Positions 47,726 through 58,014 of a stretch of DNA of 64,000 nt are shown in pieces. The stretch spans positions 48,591 through 112,590 of the forward strand of contig JAKLKA010000007.1 in NCBI GenBank assembly GCA_023150915.1, in the 5' to 3' direction. The notes below the pieces were generated by a model. It saw only the letters and a list, made by a program, of their open reading frames with translations. It had not been told where the DNA came from and ran no database searches. Source of the stretch: Polyangiaceae bacterium (lineage in GTDB: Bacteria; Myxococcota_A; Polyangia; Polyangiales; Polyangiaceae). The position numbers and the translations under genes are program-made. Positions within the stretch are counted from its first letter, which is position 1. Each line of letters opens with the position of its first letter.

Positions 47726-48769
47726 GTGCACACTCTGCTCGCCTTCGTTCGAGGCAGTCTGCTCGCGCTGCTCGCGGTCGCCTGCAGCCTCGATCAGACC
47801 GGTGCCGCGTCGGCGGACGGCGGCACCGGTGGCGGCGACGCGTCCGTGCTGGGCGGCTTCGGGGGTGATGGCGCCAGCGCCGGCGCGGGCGGCACTGCCG
47901 GGTCCGAACCGGCGACGTGTGGTGCGGGGCAGCAGTGCGTGCCGAAACCGGGCTCACAGTGGGGCTATGCGTTCCTGGCGGTGGAGCCGTTCTCCGCGGC
48001 GCCCGGCCCGACCTGTCCGGATGGCGCGACCCCGCTGGCGTTCGGGACCGCGCCCGCCGGGCCGGGCAGCTGTGCCCCGTGTCAGTGCGGTCCACTCCAA
48101 GGCGGTTCGTGCACGGTCCCGCTGCTGTGCGCCGAGAACGCCACCTGCGCCGGCCCGCAGAGCTACACCAAGACCGACGGCAACTGCTCGGGCAAGAGCG
48201 GGAGCCCCACGCTGAGCTGCATGCTCGGACCTGCGACCGTGGCCGCCGCCGGAAGTTGCGCGCCCAGCGGCGGCGCGGTCTCCGCGCTGGACCCGTTCCA
48301 GAAGCGAGCGTCGCTCTGTCTGGTGAAATCAGGCTCGCCCTGCGGCGAGGGCTCGGAGTGCGTCCCGGTGGGCACGGACGCGTACGCACCGACCCTGTGC
48401 GTCTACCTCCCCGGCGAGCAAACCTGTCCCAGCGGCTACCCGTCCGCGACGGTCATCTACCAGAAGCACCTCGATCAGCGGACGTGCTCGGCGTGCGCTT
48501 GCACGCCCGGGGCGGTGACGTGCGTGGCCGAATACGAGTTCTACGACGACATGCTCTGCGCCGGGGGCGGGCAGAAAGTGGCAAGCACCGCCTGCACCAA
48601 CGTGAGCGGTAAGATCAACGACTTCTGGGCGGGGTGGAGCTACCAGCGAACCGCCTCACCGGTGATGGGGGGGAGCTGCGTTCCGAGCGGCGGCGCCCCC
48701 AGCGGGCAGATCGTCGGCGATCCGAACGGCTCGATCACGGTCTGCTGTCGGCCCGCCCAAGTGGGGTAG
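47726..48769 (+). CDS. Cys-rich lipoprotein
   Basis: 347 residues from GTG 47,726. Signal HTLLAFVRGSLLALLAVAC with lipid Cys 20, a Gly/Ala/Asp spacer, then about 25 cysteines in small clusters (CAPCQCGPLQGGSC, TCSACACTPGAVTC). Repeated stretches PTLSCMLGP and PTLCVYLPG hint at internal duplication. C-terminal GSITVCCRPAQVG. No known domain. It sits 17 nt after the TPR gene and 21 nt ahead of a kinase gene, so the three may be one transcript. Confidence 0.65.
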   Translation: MHTLLAFVRGSLLALLAVACSLDQTGAASADGGTGGGDASVLGGFGGDGASAGAGGTAGSEPATCGAGQQCVPKPGSQWGYAFLAVEPFSAAPGPTCPDGATPLAFGTAPAGPGSCAPCQCGPLQGGSCTVPLLCAENATCAGPQSYTKTDGNCSGKSGSPTLSCMLGPATVAAAGSCAPSGGAVSALDPFQKRASLCLVKSGSPCGEGSECVPVGTDAYAPTLCVYLPGEQTCPSGYPSATVIYQKHLDQRTCSACACTPGAVTCVAEYEFYDDMLCAGGGQKVASTACTNVSGKINDFWAGWSYQRTASPVMGGSCVPSGGAPSGQIVGDPNGSITVCCRPAQVG

Positions 48770-48790
48770 AGTCGCTGGGCTGACGGCCAC

Positions 48791-50011
48791 ATGCTCGAGT
48801 TCGAACACCCCGAAGAGCTCGTGGGCGCCACGCTGGATCGGCGGTGGCGGCTCACCGGCGTGCTGGGCCAAGGCGGGCTGTCGGCGGTGTTCGCGGCGCA
48901 GGCGGTCGACGGCGGCCAGCTCGTCGCGGTCAAGCTCTTGCGGGCCGAGTTCGGCGAAAACCAAGAGGTGGTGACGCGCTTCTTGAACGAAGTGCAGGCC
49001 AGCGCTCGCGTCGACTTCCCCGGCATCGCCCGGGTCCACGAGGCGGTGCGCGCGGCCGACGGGACGCCGTATCTGGTGATGGAGCTCTTGCGCGGCGAGC
49101 CCCTCGCAGATCGCATGAACCGCGGTCGTATGCCGGTGGAGCAGGCCGCGGGGATCGTCCAGAACGTCTTGCGCGCGCTGTCGGCCGCCCACGCCGCCGG
49201 CGTGGTGCACCGCGATCTCAAGCCCGGCAACGTGTTCTTGATCGGCGACACCGAGAACGGCTGCGAGCTCAAGCTGCTCGACTTCGGCATTTCGCTGGTG
49301 CTCGACGCCGCGGGTGGCATGCACCGGAAGACCCGCACCGGGATGCTGCTCGGCACGCCCGGCTACATGAGCCCAGAGCAGATCAAGGACATCAAACACA
49401 CCGATGCGCGCGCCGACCTCTGGTCGTGCGGGATCCTGTTCTACGAGCTGCTCACCGGCGTGCCGGCATTCGAGGCCGAGAACGAGTTTGCACGGGTGAC
49501 CAAGGTCCTCACCAGCTCGCCCGTGCCGATCGAACAGGTGGCCCCCCAGTATGCGCACTGGGGCCCGTTCTTCCAACGCGCCCTCGCGCGCGACCCCACC
49601 CAGCGTTTCCAGAGCGCGTACGAGATGGCCCAAGCCGTCGACAGCGTCGCCAAGAGCGGGCAGATGCCGGCTGCGCCCTCGCTGCCCCCGGCCACGGCGG
49701 GCGCCGCCGGCGCGCAGCCTTCGAGCTCGGCGGGCTATCCTTCGGCTCCGCCGAGCCCGGCCGGGCACCCTGCGTCGCATCCGCAGCCCAGCCCCATGCC
49801 TGCCGACGCGCCTCGGCGGTTCGGTGGTGACACGGCCGTCTCTGCCGGGTTGCCGGGCGGGGTGTCGGCGGCGCACTCGCCGCCGCCTTCGGTCGAGGTG
49901 GTCAGCGTGCCGCGGCGCGGGCTGGCCGTCCCGCTGCCGCTGGCTTTGATCATCGCGGCCATGGCGCTGATGCTCGGGTTTGCCGCGGGCCTGTTCGTCG
50001 GCAAGTGGTGA
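48791..50011 (+). CDS. Ser/Thr protein kinase with C-terminal membrane anchor
   Basis: 406 residues. Kinase domain at about 15-290: glycine loop GQGGLSAVF, VAVKLL, HRDLKPGN (about 139), DFGISLVL (about 165), GTPGYMSPEQ. A Pro/Ser-rich linker (about 295-375) leads to a single C-terminal helix (VPLPLALIIAAMALMLGFAAG) with only a short tail, so no outer sensor domain. Glycine loop has Ser where Gly/Met is common, still acceptable. The YkvA-like gene follows 34 nt later. Confidence 0.9.
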   Translation: MLEFEHPEELVGATLDRRWRLTGVLGQGGLSAVFAAQAVDGGQLVAVKLLRAEFGENQEVVTRFLNEVQASARVDFPGIARVHEAVRAADGTPYLVMELLRGEPLADRMNRGRMPVEQAAGIVQNVLRALSAAHAAGVVHRDLKPGNVFLIGDTENGCELKLLDFGISLVLDAAGGMHRKTRTGMLLGTPGYMSPEQIKDIKHTDARADLWSCGILFYELLTGVPAFEAENEFARVTKVLTSSPVPIEQVAPQYAHWGPFFQRALARDPTQRFQSAYEMAQAVDSVAKSGQMPAAPSLPPATAGAAGAQPSSSAGYPSAPPSPAGHPASHPQPSPMPADAPRRFGGDTAVSAGLPGGVSAAHSPPPSVEVVSVPRRGLAVPLPLALIIAAMALMLGFAAGLFVGKW

Positions 50012-50045
50012 CGCCCGGGCCGCGCTCGGGTAAGAACCGCCCACC

Positions 50046-50591
50046 ATGACCGCGCCCACCCTGACCGAGCTCGAAAGCCGCTGTCTCGAAGCATTTCCGA
50101 CTTGGCTGCGCACGCTCGGTGACGACGCGCGCGCGCTCGCGGCGTTGGTCGAGTCCGGCGACACCGCGGTGCCCGTCCGCCGCAAGGCGGCGGCCGCGCT
50201 CAACTATCTGCTGCGCTCGCTCGATCTGATCCCCGATGGCATCGAAGACCTGGGCTTCATCGACGACGCCTTCGTGTTTCGGGTGGCGGCCGCGGGGCAA
50301 GCCGCCGACGCCGCCGACCCGGTGCTGGCGCGCCTGGCAGGCGAAGCGGGGTTGATCCGCGAGTTGCTCGAGGACGACTACGCCCGGCTCGAGACCTACG
50401 TGGCGGGTCTCGGCGCGGCGCCTTCACGCGGCCGCACCGTCGACGACATCTTGGGTGACGCGGCGGTGACGGCAGAGTTCGTCCGGGACATTCGCGGCTG
50501 GGCCGACGCCTACGCTTCGCCCACGTTTCAGCGGGACGCCAAGAACCTGGTCAAGCTGAAGAGCTTCCTCTCGGCGAAACTGCCGAAGTGA
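50046..50591 (+). CDS. YkvA-like (DUF1232) protein
   Basis: 181 residues. The core PVRRKAAAALNYLLRSLDLIPDG followed by GFIDDAFVF is the DUF1232/YkvA motif, in which a short helix pair includes the conserved LIPD. Flanked by helical, charged regions. YkvA-like proteins are uncharacterised, often membrane-associated. It is convergent with the kinase at 50,595 with a 3-nt gap between stops. Confidence 0.75.
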   Translation: MTAPTLTELESRCLEAFPTWLRTLGDDARALAALVESGDTAVPVRRKAAAALNYLLRSLDLIPDGIEDLGFIDDAFVFRVAAAGQAADAADPVLARLAGEAGLIRELLEDDYARLETYVAGLGAAPSRGRTVDDILGDAAVTAEFVRDIRGWADAYASPTFQRDAKNLVKLKSFLSAKLPK

Positions 50592-50594
50592 TGG

Positions 50595-52334
<1,740 letters not shown>

Positions 52335-52411
52335 CTGCTTGATGTCCGTCCTTCGAGAAGATCTCGGATGCTAGCCGAAAGCCCCGGCGCTCTCCAAGCT
52401 GTGCGCGCGCC

Positions 52412-53074
52412 TCAGAAGACGAAGCGCATCACCGGAACGCGGACCTCGGTCGCCTGCCGGACCCCGTACTGCATCAGCTCGGTGCGCGAATACGCGTTCC
52501 GAACCTCGACCGCCGGAACGCTGAGGCTCAGCGTGCTGGGGCTCGCGCCCACCAGCGCGGGCGGGGCAGAATAGAGCTCGGCCTGCGGGGCCGCTCGCCG
52601 GGCGATTCGCCGACTGCGGGCCTTCTTCTGGGCGCCCTGGGCCGGGGGCGCGGCCCCGGGCTGGGGCGGCTCGGCAACGGGCTCGTCTTTGGTGCCGCGG
52701 TCTTCGGTGGCGTCGTCACCGGGGTCGTAGGCGGTGGCGTTGAGCACCGCCACCGTGGTGGGGATGGCGAGGGCCATGCCGCCCGCGAGCAGGTAGATGC
52801 TGAGCTTGGCGTCCCCGGAATCCTCGACGAAGTAGCCGCCCACGCCGCCGGCGATGCCGCCGGCGATGCCGCCGACCGCGTACGCCCAGGGCTTCTTCAC
52901 CTTGATGGCGGCTTCGAACAGCATCACCACTTCCGCGCCCAGCAGGGCGCCTCCGGTGATGCCCTTGCCGGTGGGCGACGCCTCGGTGGCGTCTTCCGCC
53001 GCGCGGGCCGGGCTTCCGCCGAGAACCAGAGCCGCCGCGACGGCGGCTCCCGAGAGCAGGTGAAGAATGCGCAT
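52412..53074 (-). CDS. Exported membrane protein of unknown function
   Basis: 220 residues with GGAGGAACG before the ATG. Signal peptide ...LGGSPARAA, two hydrophobic stretches with glycine-zipper character (GGIAGGIAGGVGGYFVED; LSIYLLAGGMALAIPTTVAV), then a basic Ala/Arg/Pro linker (KKARSRRIARRAAPQ) and a C-terminal strand-like tail ending VRVPVMRFVF. No family recognised. The aromatic end and linker resemble the ends of the three TPR proteins. Situated upstream of the coiled-coil kinase on the same strand. Confidence 0.6.
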   Translation of the reverse strand: MRILHLLSGAAVAAALVLGGSPARAAEDATEASPTGKGITGGALLGAEVVMLFEAAIKVKKPWAYAVGGIAGGIAGGVGGYFVEDSGDAKLSIYLLAGGMALAIPTTVAVLNATAYDPGDDATEDRGTKDEPVAEPPQPGAAPPAQGAQKKARSRRIARRAAPQAELYSAPPALVGASPSTLSLSVPAVEVRNAYSRTELMQYGVRQATEVRVPVMRFVF

Positions 53075-53216
53075 CGTTCCTCCGCAGGTGGGGTCCGGGG
53101 CGTCCGGTGTCCCACCACGCCGAAATGTTCGCGGAGATTACCCCGCCCGCGGCCGGCCACCAAGCGCAAGCAGAGGGCAGGGGAAACCGGGGGCAGGACA
53201 GGGTAAATCACCGGGG

Positions 53217-54212
53217 ATGAGCGCGCTTTCTCGCCGAGCCGTGACGGGCGCCTGCCTGGCGGTGGGTACGGCTGCCGCGCTCGGCCTGGCCGCCGGGGGG
53301 ATCCGGCTCCTGCCCTGGCTGTGGTCACCCGAGGTGCCGCTCGAGGTCGCGCTGCCGTTCGCCCGGGCGCTGGGCGCGGCGGCCACCGAGACCGCCCTGA
53401 TGTTCGGCCTGCCGATCGGGGTCGCGCTCGCGGTCGCGACCTTCGTCGACCGAGGTGAGGCGCGCGCGCTGCTGTCCCTGGGGGCCTCTCCCGCGCACTT
53501 GGTTCGCGGCGCGACGCTGCCCATCGTGGCGCTCGGTGCGGGCCTTGCCCTGGCCAGCTTGGCCTGGGGCTCGAGCGCCGACGTGCCGGGTCGCTTCGCG
53601 GTCGATCTGATCGCTCAGGGCCGCGCCAGTTGCTCGCGCGGGGCCGCGCCGAAGAGCGCTCAGGTGCCGCTGGTGGGGGTGACCTGGCTGTGCTTCCCCG
53701 GGCGGCCCCCTCGTGTCACCGGCAAGCTCCCGGGCCTCGGCGACCTGGGTTCCTACACCGCAGGGGCGCTGACGCCGAGCGACGACTTGCGCCAAGTGTC
53801 GTTCGCGGACCTGCGTGTCTTCACCAAGAAGCTCGACGGGAAGGTCTCGCTCGAGCTTTCGGTGGCGTCCGCGACGGTGCGCGGGCTGCCCGGCTGGGGC
53901 CGCAGCGCCAAGCTGCCGTTCACGCAGCGCGCGTGTCTGGTGGCAGCCACCGCGGTCGGGCTGGCGCTGGGCGCGGCCTGGTCGGTGGTCGCGTTCGGCG
54001 TGGCTCGCCGGGCTTCGGCGCTGGCCATCGGCGGCCTGCCGGCCCTGCTTGCCTTCGCGATGCTCTCGCGCCTCGACGCGACCTCGCTCGGCGCGCAGAG
54101 CTATGCGCTGGTCCCCGCCGCCGGCGCCCTGGCGGTCGCGCTGGTCGTGGGTGTGCAACGCTTCTTTCCCTCGGGTTTTGCCTGGCTTTCGGCGCGCTTC
54201 CCGCGCCGGTGA
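53217..54212 (+). CDS. LptF/LptG-like permease
   Basis: 331 residues from ATG 53,217. Helices at the start (TGACLAVGTAAALGLAAGG), then LMFGLPIGVALAVATFVDRG, and after REAR-like EARALLSLGASPAHLVRG another helix (LPIVALGAGLALASLAWG). A periplasmic region of about 120 residues precedes three C-terminal helices (CLVAATAVGLALGAAWSV and others). The layout and the ARALLSLGASP stretch resemble LptF/LptG of the lipopolysaccharide export ABC system. The periplasmic domain is short for the family. The match is from the motif; no LptB or partner is adjacent. Confidence 0.55.
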   Translation: MSALSRRAVTGACLAVGTAAALGLAAGGIRLLPWLWSPEVPLEVALPFARALGAAATETALMFGLPIGVALAVATFVDRGEARALLSLGASPAHLVRGATLPIVALGAGLALASLAWGSSADVPGRFAVDLIAQGRASCSRGAAPKSAQVPLVGVTWLCFPGRPPRVTGKLPGLGDLGSYTAGALTPSDDLRQVSFADLRVFTKKLDGKVSLELSVASATVRGLPGWGRSAKLPFTQRACLVAATAVGLALGAAWSVVAFGVARRASALAIGGLPALLAFAMLSRLDATSLGAQSYALVPAAGALAVALVVGVQRFFPSGFAWLSARFPRR

Positions 54213-54268
54213 CCGCTCGCCCCCGCGTTGCCCGGCCGGCCGCAGGGTGTTAGACGTCGCGCCTTCCC

Positions 54269-54547
54269 ATGGGTGTCGGCCCCTGGCAGCTGGCTGTCAT
54301 CGTCCTCTTGCTCCTCGTCCTCTTCGGTCGGAGTCGGCTGGGCGAAATCGGACGTGGCCTGGGCGAAGGCGTGCGGGCCTTCCGAAAAAGCATGAAAGAC
54401 TCGGGGGAAGCCCAGGGTAACGACGATGACGACGACCCAGACGACGACCGGCCGCGAAAGCGCGCGCTTCCGCGCCAACCCGGCGTCGAAAGTCGCCGCC
54501 ACGTGATGGCCAAGCGACGCAAGGCCGACGACGACGAAAGGAGCTGA
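54269..54547 (+). CDS. tatA: Sec-independent protein translocase TatA
   Basis: 92 residues. N-terminal helix GPWQLAVIVLLLLVLFG, the hinge FG at 19-20, an amphipathic helix (RSRLGEIGRGLGEGVRAFRKS) and an acidic tail with DDDDDPDDD. This is the TatA/TatE layout; a TatB would have a longer helix. TatA forms the pore for folded proteins with twin-arginine signals, such as ActB here. TatB and TatC are not in the window. Its TGA shares one base with the next ATG (TGATG). Confidence 0.93.
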   Translation: MGVGPWQLAVIVLLLLVLFGRSRLGEIGRGLGEGVRAFRKSMKDSGEAQGNDDDDDPDDDRPRKRALPRQPGVESRRHVMAKRRKADDDERS

Positions 54548-55749
54548 TGGTGCCGACCAACCTGGCAAAGCGATTGGATGCGGTGGTGCCGAGCGCCACG
54601 CTCGCGATGACGGCCAAGGCGGCCGAGCTCAGGGCGGCCGGCCGCAAGGTGTACGCGTTCGGCGTTGGCGAGCCGGACTTCCACACCCCCGAGCACATCC
54701 GGGCGGCTGCCGAGCGGGCCATGGGCACGAGCTCGCACTACACGGCGGTGCAGGGCACGGCCAGCCTGCGTGAGGCGATCTGCGCGGCGACCGAGCGCGA
54801 CCGTGGGTGGCGACCGGCGCCGGACATGGTGACGGTGTCGGTGGGGGCCAAGCACGCGCTCTTCAACCTGGCGATGGTGCTCTGCGATCCCGGGGACGAG
54901 TTCGTGATCCCGGCCCCGTACTGGGTCAGCTACCCCGAGCAAGTGCGCCTGTTCGACGGCGTCCCGAAGATCGTCGAAACCTCGGCCGAGAGCGGCTTCC
55001 GCGTGACCCCCGAGGCGCTCGATCGCGCCATTGGCCCGCGCACCAAAGCGGTGATCCTGTGCACGCCCTCCAACCCCAGCGGCGCGGCGTACGATCAGCA
55101 CGAGCTCTTGGCGCTGGCCGAAGTGCTGAAGCAGCGCGACGTCTGGGTAGTGGTCGACGAAATTTACGGCGACCTCACCTACGACGGCTTCCAGCACGTG
55201 TCTCTGGCCAAGCTGGCGCCCGAGCTCCGCGAGCGCATGATCGTGGTCGACGGCGTCAGCAAGACCTACGCCATGACCGGATGGCGCATCGGCTGGGCGA
55301 TCTCGCCCCCGGCGGTGGCCAAGGCCATGTTGAAGGTCCAGGGGCAGTCCACCACCAACCCGGCTGCCATTGCCCAGGCGGCGGCCGAGGCCGCGCTGCT
55401 CGGCCCCCGCGAGCCGATCACCGCCATGGCCCGGGCGTTCGCCGAGCGCCGGCGGCGCATGGTCGAGGGTCTGAACCAGATCCCGGGGATTCGCTGCGAC
55501 TGGCCGCGCGGGGCGTTCTACGCCTTCCCCGACGTGACCGGCCTGTACGGCATCCGGTGGGGCGAGCGTCGCCTCGCCAGCGCCGACGACGTCACGCTCT
55601 GGCAGCTCGACGTGTGCGGGATCGCGGCGGTGGCCGGCGAGCCGTTCGGCGCGCCGGGCCATGTGCGCTACAGCTATGCAGCCGCCGAGTCGGTGATCGA
55701 CGAGGCGCTGTCGGTGCTCGGGGCGGCGGTCGCCTCTGCCGAGCGTTGA
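54547..55749 (+). CDS. Aspartate aminotransferase family enzyme (class I, PLP)
   Basis: 400 residues with the class I aminotransferase fold: GVGEPDFHTPEHIRAAAERA, SVGAKHALFNLA, PAPYWVSYPEQ, NPSGAAY and VDGVSKTYAMTGWRIGW with the PLP-binding Lys at about 239. C-terminal RYSYAAAESVIDEAL supplies the arginine that binds the substrate carboxylate. Likely aspartate or prephenate-type aminotransferase (AspB/AAT-like). Translation is coupled to tatA by the TGATG overlap, although the two roles are unrelated. Confidence 0.9.
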   Translation: MVPTNLAKRLDAVVPSATLAMTAKAAELRAAGRKVYAFGVGEPDFHTPEHIRAAAERAMGTSSHYTAVQGTASLREAICAATERDRGWRPAPDMVTVSVGAKHALFNLAMVLCDPGDEFVIPAPYWVSYPEQVRLFDGVPKIVETSAESGFRVTPEALDRAIGPRTKAVILCTPSNPSGAAYDQHELLALAEVLKQRDVWVVVDEIYGDLTYDGFQHVSLAKLAPELRERMIVVDGVSKTYAMTGWRIGWAISPPAVAKAMLKVQGQSTTNPAAIAQAAAEAALLGPREPITAMARAFAERRRRMVEGLNQIPGIRCDWPRGAFYAFPDVTGLYGIRWGERRLASADDVTLWQLDVCGIAAVAGEPFGAPGHVRYSYAAAESVIDEALSVLGAAVASAER

Positions 55750-55765
55750 ACGCCGAGGACGAAGC

Positions 55766-56659
55766 ATGGCGCAGGCAGTGGAGACGGCGACCCGAGCCCG
55801 CGACCCCGTTCGCGTGCTGGGGGCACTGCTCCAGCTGACCAAGCCCGGCGTCACTCGCATGGTGCTGGTGACTACCGGCATCGGCGCCATCCTGGCTCCG
55901 GGGCGCGTCGAGCTTCGGCGGCTCGCGCTCACGGTGGTGGCCACGGCCGCCGTGGTGGCAGCCGCCAACGCGCTCAACATGTACCTGGAGCGTGACGTGG
56001 ACGCGCGCATGGAGCGCACACGCCTGCGCCCGCTTCCCTCGGACCGGATTGCGCCCGAGGTGGCGCTCTGGTTCGGCGTGGTGTTGGCGCTGCTCGGCAT
56101 CTCTGCGCTCACCTTCTGGATCAACCCGCTGTCGGGCTTGCTCGCGGCGGCGGCCATCTCGATCTACGTGCTGGTGTACACACCCCTCAAGCGCGTGACC
56201 CCCTACGCGCTGCACGTGGGGGCGATTCCTGGCGCCATTCCGCCGTTGATCGGCTGGGCCAGCGTCACCGGTCAGCTGTCGCTGCCGGCGCTGAGCGTGT
56301 TTGCCATCTTGCTGGTCTGGCAGATCCCTCATTTCCTGGCGATCGCCATCTTCCGGCAGTCGGAGTACGCCGCCGCGGGGCTGGCCGTGTACCCGGCGGT
56401 GCGCGGCGTGCCTGCCGCCAAGCGTGCGGTGCTGGTGTACTCGGCCCTGCTGCTCGCCGTCAGCCTGCTGCCGGCGTTCACCGGCCTCGGCACTCCGCTC
56501 TACCTGGGCGTGGCCGCCGTGCTCGGCGGGGTGCAGGTCGTCATCGCCGCCCGCGGTTTCGGTGCCGCAGATGCCCACCGGTGGGCCCGTGCGCTGTTCT
56601 ACGCGACCATCCCTTACCTGCTGGTGGTCTACGGCACGCTGGCGCTGACCGCGTCATGA
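55766..56659 (+). CDS. ctaB: Protoheme IX farnesyltransferase (heme O synthase)
   Basis: 297 residues, about nine helices. Prenyltransferase motif 1 is intact: NALNMYLERDVDARMERTRL with the N-x3-D-like Asp residues; motif 2 near YTPLKRVTPYALHVG. It adds a farnesyl group to heme B, giving heme O, precursor of heme A for the caa3 oxidase encoded 39 kb away. ctaA is not in the window. It lies 16 nt after the aminotransferase gene and its stop overlaps the following small gene by 4 nt. Confidence 0.96.
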   Translation: MAQAVETATRARDPVRVLGALLQLTKPGVTRMVLVTTGIGAILAPGRVELRRLALTVVATAAVVAAANALNMYLERDVDARMERTRLRPLPSDRIAPEVALWFGVVLALLGISALTFWINPLSGLLAAAAISIYVLVYTPLKRVTPYALHVGAIPGAIPPLIGWASVTGQLSLPALSVFAILLVWQIPHFLAIAIFRQSEYAAAGLAVYPAVRGVPAAKRAVLVYSALLLAVSLLPAFTGLGTPLYLGVAAVLGGVQVVIAARGFGAADAHRWARALFYATIPYLLVVYGTLALTAS

Positions 56660-56751
56660 GCCAGGTGCCTCCCATGCGCTGGTGGGCCTGGGGGCTGTTC
56701 GCTGCGGCCTGCCTGGCCATCCCCCTCTTGGGCTACGTGCTCGGACGCTAG
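56656..56751 (+). CDS. 31-residue membrane peptide overlapping ctaB
   Basis: ATG 56,656 overlaps the ctaB TGA (ATGA). The peptide reads MSQVPPMRWWAWGLFAAACL and ends IPLLGYVLGR: one helix with aromatic residues at its start and a short basic end. Its coupling to ctaB and its membrane nature suggest a role in heme O synthesis or oxidase assembly. Its stop is the first base of the second two-hairpin element. Too short for family assignment. Confidence 0.5.
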   Translation: MSQVPPMRWWAWGLFAAACLAIPLLGYVLGR

Positions 56752-56793
56752 CGGGGCGAAGCCCCAGCCCGCCCAGGCATCATGAGTCTTGGA
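56749..56793 (+). repeat. Two-hairpin dispersed element, copy B (after the ctaB-linked peptide)
   Basis: Begins at the TAG stop of the 31-residue gene: TAG, hairpin GGGGCGAAGCCCC, AGCCCGCC, then CCAGGCATCATGAGTCTTGG, which can form a second, less perfect stem. It matches copy A at 24,694-24,737 with about 38 of 44 positions equal when one gap is allowed. Both copies lie between convergent genes. Confidence 0.6.
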
Positions 56794-56904
56794 CGACACG
56801 ATCACGATCGGCAATGAGAGCCAGACCCACGAGCGCCACCGGCGCGGCCGGCGGTGTCTGCTTGCGGCGCGCCCCGGTCGCAGGGCGCCTGCGCTGACCG
56901 CTCT

Positions 56905-58002
56905 TCAAGGGATCTGGGGCCGTTCGCGCGCGGCGGCCAGCGCTGCGAGCAGCGAGCCCAAGAGCAGTGCCAGCGCCAGCACCGGGATGTCGGTGCCGGT
57001 CCGCGCCAAGAGCGCCAGCGCGATGGCGCCCCGGGCATAGGGTCGATCGAAGCGCTGAAACAACGTGGCGGGCACCGCGAAGAGCAGGGTCACGCCCAGG
57101 GCGAAATGGAGCACCGGGGGCCCGAAGGGGTAAGGGTGACGCAGGAAGGCGTGCACGGCCTTGCTGGCGAGCCCGAGCACGCTGTCGGGGGGCGGCGACG
57201 CATACAGGCTGATCGCCGACAGGGCGATGCCCGAGAGCCCGACCGGGATCCACACCGCCAGCGAGAGCCGCTTGCGATCGGCGGCCAGCCAGGCCACCGC
57301 GATGCCCAGTGTGATCAGGTCGAGCCCCCAGGCCACGGTGGCCAAGATCTGAGCCGTGCGGAACAGCCGCGTCAGCGCTTCGTGACTGGCCCACACCGCG
57401 AGTGCGCGGGCGGTGACGGAGACCAGCGCGGTGAGGCCCGCGAGCCCCACCACCATGCCGGCGGCGCGGGTGTGTTTCTCGAGCACCGCAGGCACGCTGG
57501 AGAACAGCGCCATGAACGAGGACAGCACCGCAAGCCCGAGCACCAGCAGCATGGGCAGCTCGCGAGTTGCCGACGCCATCACCAGCGTGACCACCCCGGC
57601 GGTGGTGGGTGCGGCCACCAGACGAAAGGCGACCGACAAGTTGCTCTCGACCAGCATCGCGATGAGCAGCTGGATGGCCATCAAGCAGCCGCCGACGACG
57701 GCGAGCTGGGCAAACAGCGCTGCGGCGTTGTCCGAGCGTGCGATCCACAGCTCGAGGCCCGAGCGCCAGCCCAAGAGCGCTGGGACGACGATCCGCCCGG
57801 AGAGCAGGGCCGCGAAGAACAGCAGCACCAGCGCTGCGAGCACCCAGCGTCGCGTGCGGCTGAACAGCCGCGCCGGCGCGTGGGTCGGGCGACCCTCGCT
57901 GGGCGGCGCGGGGTGGGACGCGGGCGGGGCCTCCGGCGAACCGCCCTCAGCCCCTTGCGGGTTCGCGCTCACGCTCGCGCTTTCGCCCTCGATGATGGTC
58001 AC
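56905..58002 (-). CDS. Polytopic membrane protein of unknown function
   Basis: 365 residues: an N-terminal Pro/Ser-rich stretch of about 45 residues, then nine or ten hydrophobic helices (VLAALVLLFFAALLSGRIVV, LAVVGGCLMAIQLLIAML, VALAVLSSFMALFSSVP-like, others). No charged motif of a known transporter was seen. The gene lies 12 nt after the TonB-like gene on the same strand and is convergent with ctaB and its small partner across the two-hairpin element. Confidence 0.7.
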   Translation of the reverse strand: MTIIEGESASVSANPQGAEGGSPEAPPASHPAPPSEGRPTHAPARLFSRTRRWVLAALVLLFFAALLSGRIVVPALLGWRSGLELWIARSDNAAALFAQLAVVGGCLMAIQLLIAMLVESNLSVAFRLVAAPTTAGVVTLVMASATRELPMLLVLGLAVLSSFMALFSSVPAVLEKHTRAAGMVVGLAGLTALVSVTARALAVWASHEALTRLFRTAQILATVAWGLDLITLGIAVAWLAADRKRLSLAVWIPVGLSGIALSAISLYASPPPDSVLGLASKAVHAFLRHPYPFGPPVLHFALGVTLLFAVPATLFQRFDRPYARGAIALALLARTGTDIPVLALALLLGSLLAALAAARERPQIP

Positions 58003-58014
58003 TCACGGCCCGGC

